Source: Aphanomyces cochlioides
Taxonomy: Eukaryota > Oomycota > Saprolegniomycetes > Saprolegniales > Verrucalvaceae
Length of the DNA: 41,917 nt
Reading direction: 5' to 3'
Assembly: GCA_019828595.1 (NCBI GenBank)
Contig: JAHQRK010000071.1
Coordinates: 1 to 41,917, forward strand
Shown here: positions 37,785-41,917 of the stretch, piece after piece
Layout: every line of letters begins with the position of its first letter
How positions within the stretch are numbered: position 1 is the first letter of the stretch
Notes under the pieces: model-generated
What the model was told of the DNA's origin: nothing
Database searches by the model: none
What the model saw: only the letters and a program-made list of their open reading frames with translations
Made by a program: the position numbers and the translations under genes

Positions 37785-40000
37785 CTTTCAAACATGCCAG
37801 ACGTGGCGAGTGGGTATCTCGATGGGGTCGAGATGTGCATGTGGCACGTGGGTACCAAAAGTGGAGAAAAAGTGGCATCGAGATGCATTTTGTGGGGTAT
37901 GCTTGGACTCTCGCGTGTTGATTTCGGACCAAGTTGATGCTTGGTCGTCCACCACACGAGCATGACACCTTTCAAACATGCCAGACGTGGCGAGTGGGTA
38001 TCTCGATGGGGTCGAGATGTGCATGTGGCACGTGGGTACCAAAAGTGGAGAAAAAGTGGCATCGAGATGCATTTTGTGGGGTATGCTTGGGACTCTCGCG
38101 TGTTGATTTCGGACCAAGTTGATGCTTGGTCGTCCACCACACGAGCATGACACCTTTCAAACATGCCAGACGTGGCGAGTGGGTATCTCGATGGGGTCGA
38201 GATGTGCATGTGGCACGTGGGTACCAAAAGTGGAGAAAAAGTGGCATCGAGATGCATTTTGTGGGGTATGCTTGGGACTCTCGCGTGTTGATTTCGGACC
38301 AAGTTGATGCTTGGTCGTCCACCACACGAGCATGACACCTTTCAAACATGCCAGACGTGGCGAGTGGGTATCTCGATGGGGTCGAGATGTGCATGTGGCA
38401 CGTGGGTACCAAAAGTGGAGAAAAAAGTGGCATCGAGATGCATTTTGTGGGGTATGCTTGGGACTCTCGCGTGTTGATTTCGGACCAAGTTGATGCTTGG
38501 TCGTCCACCACACGAGCATGACACCTTTCAAACATGCCAGACGTGGCGAGTGGGTATCTCGATGGGGTCGAGATGTGCATGTGGCACGTGGGTACCAAAA
38601 GTGGAGAAAAAGTGGCATCGAGATGCATTTTGTGGGTATGCTTGGGACTCTCGCGTGTTGATTTCGGACCAAGTTGATGCTTGGTCGTCCACCACACGAG
38701 CATGACACCTTTCAAACATGCCAGACGTGGCGAGTGGGTATCTCGATGGGGTCGAGATGTGCATGTGGCACGTGGGTACCAAAAGTGGAGAAAAAGTGGC
38801 ATCGAGATGCATTTTGTGGGGTATGCTTGGGACTCTCGCGTGTTGATTTCGGACCAAGTTGATGCTTGGTCGTCCACCACACGAGCATGACACCTTTCAA
38901 ACATGCCAGACGTGGCGAGTGGGTATCTCGATGGGGTCGAGATGTGCATGTGGCACGTGGGTACCAAAAGTGGAGAAAAAGTGGCATCGAGATGCATTTT
39001 GTGGGGTATGCTTGGGACTCTCGCGTGTTGATTTCGGACCAAGTTGATGCTTGGTCGTCCACCACACGAGCATGACACCTTTCAAACATGCCAGACGTGG
39101 CGAGTGGGTATCTCGATGGGGTCGAGATGTGCATGTGGCACGTGGGTACCAAAAGTGGAGAAAAAGTGGCATCGAGATGCATTTTGTGGGGTATGCTTGG
39201 GACTCTCGCGTGTTGATTTCGGACCAAGTTGATGCTTGGTCGTCCACCACACGAGCATGACACCTTTCAAACATGCCAGACGTGGCGAGTGGGTATCTCG
39301 ATGGGGTCGAGATGTGCATGTGGCACGTGGGTACCAAAGTGGAGAAAAAGTGGCATCGAGATGCATTTTGTGGGGTATGCTTGGGACTCTCGCGTGTTGA
39401 TTTCGGACCAAGTTGATGCTTGGTCGTCCACCACACGAGCATGACACCTTTCAAACATGCCAGACGTGGCGAGTGGGTATCTCGATGGGGTCGAGATGTG
39501 CATGTGGCACGTGGGTACCAAAAGTGGAGAAAAAGTGGCATCGAGATGCATTTTGTGGTATGCTTGGGACTCTCGCGTGTTGATTTCGGACCAAGTTGAT
39601 GCTTGGTCGTCCACCACACGAGCATGACACCTTTCAAACATGCCAGACGTGGCGAGTGGGTATCTCGATGGGGTCGAGATGTGCATGTGGCACGTGGGTA
39701 CCAAAAGTGGAGAAAAAGTGGCATCGAGATGCATTTTGTGGGGTATGCTTGGGACTCTCGCGTGTTGATTTCGGACCAAGTTGATGCTTGGTCGTCCACC
39801 ACACGAGCATGACACCTTTCAAACATGCCAGACGTGGCGAGTGGGTATCTCGATGGGGTCGAGATGTGCATGTGGCACGTGGGTACCAAAAGTGGAGAAA
39901 AAGTGGCATCGAGATGCATTTTGTGGGGTATGCTTGGGACTCTCGCGTGTTGATTTCGGACCAAGTTGATGCTTGGTCGTCCACCACACGAGCATGACAC
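37785..40000. repeat. Satellite segment with sparse length variants
   Basis: Twelve monomers with a lost G in GCTTGGACTC near 37905, A6 near 38422, G3 near 38635, A3 near 39337 and G2 near 39557; the rest match the consensus. Confidence 0.88.
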
Positions 40001-40100
40001 CTTTCAAACATGCCAGACGTGGCGAGTGGGTATCTCGATGGGGTCGAGATGTGCATGTGGCACGTGGGTACCAAAGTGGAGAAAAAGTGGCATCGAGATG

Positions 40101-40120
40101 CATTTTGTGGGACTCTCGCG
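40101..40120. repeat. 11-bp deletion in one monomer
   Basis: The junction reads TTTTGTGGGACTC where the consensus has a GTATGCTTGGG stretch between TGTGGGG and ACTC. The lost 11 bp lie between two TGGG copies, so slippage or microhomology-mediated deletion explains it. With an A3 tract in the same copy this gives the shortest monomer, 173 bp. Confidence 0.85.
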
Positions 40121-41280
40121 TGTTGATTTCGGACCAAGTTGATGCTTGGTCGTCCACCACACGAGCATGACACCTTTCAAACATGCCAGACGTGGCGAGT
40201 GGGTATCTCGATGGGGTCGAGATGTGCATGTGGCACGTGGGTACCAAAAGTGGAGAAAAAGTGGCATCGAGATGCATTTTGTGGGGTATGCTTGGGACTC
40301 TCGCGTGTTGATTTCGGACCAAGTTGATGCTTGGTCGTCCACCACACGAGCATGACACCTTTCAAACATGCCAGACGTGGCGAGTGGGTATCTCGATGGG
40401 GTCGAGATGTGCATGTGGCACGTGGGTACCAAAAGTGGAGAAAAAGTGGCATCGAGATGCATTTGTGGGGTATGCTTGGACTCTCGCGTGTTGATTTCGG
40501 ACCAAGTTGATGCTTGGTCGTCCACCACACGAGCATGACACCTTTCAAACATGCCAGACGTGGCGAGTGGGTATCTCGATGGGGTCGAGATGTGCATGTG
40601 GCACGTGGGTACCAAAAGTGGAGAAAAAGTGGCATCGAGATGCATTTTGTGGGGTATGCTTGGGACTCTCGCGTGTTGATTTCGGACCAAGTTGATGCTT
40701 GGTCGTCCACCACACGAGCATGACACCTTTCAAACATGCCAGACGTGGCGAGTGGGTATCTCGATGGGGTCGAGATGTGCATGTGGCACGTGGGTACCAA
40801 AAGTGGAGAAAAAGTGGCATCGAGATGCATTTTGTGGGGTATGCTTGGGACTTCTCGCGTGTTGATTTCGGACCAAGTTGATGCTCGGTCGTCCACCACA
40901 CGAGCATGACACCTTTCAAACATGCCAGACGTGGCGAGTGGGTATCTCGATGGGGTCGAGATGTGCATGTGGCACGTGGGTACCAAAAGTGGAGAAAAAG
41001 TGGCATCGAGATGCATTTTGTGGGGTATGCTTGGGACTCTCGCGTGTTGATTTCGGACCAAGTTGATGCTTGGTCGTCCACCACACGAGCATGACACCTT
41101 TCAAACATGCCAGACGTGGCGAGTGGGTATCTCGATGGGGTCGAGATGTGCATGTGGCACGTGGGTACCAAAAGTGGAGAAAAAGTGGCATCGAGATGCA
41201 TTTTGTGGGGTATGCTTGGGACTCTCGTGTTGATTTCGGACCAAGTTGATGCTTGGTCGTCCACCACACGAGCATGACAC

Positions 41281-41462
41281 CTTTCAAACATGCCAGACGT
41301 GGCGAGTGGGTATCTCGATGGGGTCGAGATGTGCATGTGGCACGTGGGTACCAAAAGTGGAGAAAAAGTGGCATCGAGATGCATTTTGTGGGGTATGCCG
41401 GAACTCTGCGTGCTCCAATTTTGGACCAAGTTGATGCTTGGTGTTCACCACGAGCATGACAC
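41281..41462. repeat. Most divergent monomer of the window
   Basis: Its first half is canonical, but from about 41398 it reads TATGCCGGAACTCTGCG, TGCTCCAATTTTGGACC and GGTGTTCACCACGAGCATG. These differ from consensus by many substitutions and small indels clustered in monomer positions 148 to 185 and 8 to 20. The two flanking monomers are much closer to consensus. It may be an older relic copy, or come from a related subfamily by exchange. Confidence 0.85.
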
Positions 41463-41645
41463 CTTTCAAACATGCCAGACGTGGCGAGTGGGTATCTGGA
41501 TGGGGTTGAGATGTGCATGTGGCACGTGGGTACCAAAAGTGGAGAAAAAGTGGCATCGAGATGCATTTGTGGGGTATGCTTGGGACTCTCGCGTGTTGAT
41601 TTCGGACCAAGTTGATGTTGGTCGTCCACCACACGAGCATGACAC

Positions 41646-41917
41646 CTTTCAAACATGCCAGACGTGGCGAGTGGGTATCTCGATGGGGTCGAGATGTGCA
41701 TGTGGCACGTGGGTACCAAAAGTGGAGAAAAAAGTGGCATCGAGATGCATTTTGTGGGGTATGCTTGGGACTCTCGCGTGTTGATTTCGGACCAAGTTGA
41801 TGCTTGGTCGTCCACCACACGAGCATGACACCTTTCAAACATGCCAGACGTGGCGAGTGGGTATCTCGATGGGGTCGAGATGTGCATGTGGCACGTGGGT
41901 ACCAAAAGTGGAGAAGT
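41646..41917. repeat. Near-canonical monomer and truncated right-edge monomer
   Basis: The monomer ending at the landmark near 41831 is canonical except for an A6 tract near 41731. The final partial monomer (41801-41917) follows the consensus to GTACCAAAAGTGGAGAA and then ends in GT, as if the A5 tract were shortened to A2 just before the cut. The array therefore recovers consensus sequence beyond the diverged block, and this is not a clean array boundary. Confidence 0.85.

Larger units (their letters stand above)
40001..41645. repeat. Diverged right block of the array (9 monomers)
   Basis: Divergence rises again here. One monomer of 173 bp carries an 11-bp deletion near 40107-40111. There is a lost T in GCATTTGTGG with TTGGAC near 40463-40480, an extra T in GACTTCTCG near 40852, GCTCGGTCG (T to C) near 40885, and a lost CG in CTCTCGTGTT near 41227. 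The most divergent monomer of the window follows (41281-41462), then a monomer with two substitutions near 41498 and 41507 (GGATGGGGTTGAG) and two single-base losses. Substitutions reappear only here and at the left edge, the usual picture near an array end or an old junction. Confidence 0.9.
1..41917. repeat. 185-bp tandem satellite array spanning the whole window
   Basis: The landmark GAGCATGACAC recurs every 185 bp from about position 90 to 41830 with no interruption. Spacing between successive landmarks gives 226 complete monomers; about 156 are exactly 185 bp, about 69 differ by 1 to 4 bp and one is 173 bp. All copies point the same way. The consensus is 52% GC with G 60 and C 37 on the + strand. 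Arrays of this kind are known from eukaryotic centromeric, pericentromeric and subtelomeric heterochromatin, where unequal exchange and amplification homogenise the copies. The monomer length suits one nucleosome plus linker. I cannot name the family or species. A bacterial origin is very unlikely because there is no gene in 42 kb. A ribosomal intergenic-spacer array is less likely given the length and the absence of rRNA sequence. Confidence 0.98.

Noticed and set aside
1..41917. CRISPR array
   Set aside because: There are no short repeats alternating with unique spacers. The whole 185-bp unit is repeated, and no cas gene is present.
1..41917. 5S rRNA, tRNA or rDNA spacer array
   Set aside because: No 5S coding block, no tRNA B-box of the GGTTCGANTCC type and no rRNA sequence is seen; 42 kb of pure 185-bp repeat is too long for ordinary spacer subrepeats.
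1..41917. Telomere or subtelomere end
   Set aside because: No TTTAGGG, TTAGGG or complementary runs are present. A subtelomeric location remains possible but nothing here shows it.

Overview
The window is one continuous head-to-tail satellite DNA array with a basic period of 185 bp. I count 226 complete monomers (65-41800) between a 64-base partial monomer at the left edge and a 117-base partial at the right. No base falls outside the array and every monomer has the same orientation. I see no believable protein gene, tRNA, rRNA, transposon, CRISPR array, origin or telomere repeat. Arrays of this size and monomer length are typical of eukaryotic centromeric, pericentromeric or subtelomeric heterochromatin. 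The length is near one nucleosome repeat, which is common in plant satellites, so a plant is my best guess. The sequence itself does not prove the host, and I do not recognise the family.

The consensus monomer, phased from the T of TGCTTGGTCG, is 185 bp with A 42, C 37, G 60, T 46 (52% GC and a strong G-over-C bias on the + strand). It has 11 CpG, close to the number expected from composition, but only 3 TA dinucleotides. Landmarks by monomer position are: a 7-bp perfect hairpin at 63-81, a CACGTG palindrome at 92-97, GGTACC at 98-103, an A4 and an A5 tract one helical turn apart (104-107, 114-118), a short dyad at 122-133, a T4 tract at 135-138 and a G4 run at 141-144.

Layout: a variable left block (65-2126) and a diverged right block (40001-41645) flank an interior that is almost free of substitutions. 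The interior alternates uniform runs (notably 13031-18394, also 8778-10997, 5268-6562, 20611-21905, 29109-30218 and 36490-37784) with segments carrying small length variants. About 156 of the 226 monomers are exactly 185 bp. Nearly all interior variants are homopolymer changes: A4 to A3, A5 to A6, G4 to G2 or G3, and loss of one base in the TTGGG run.

There is no gene system here. The points of interest are the extreme homogenisation, the indel-only variation (biology or long-read error), the phased A-tracts, the internal subrepeats, the diverged edges, and the near-in-phase window ends that would allow a circle or a clipped contig.
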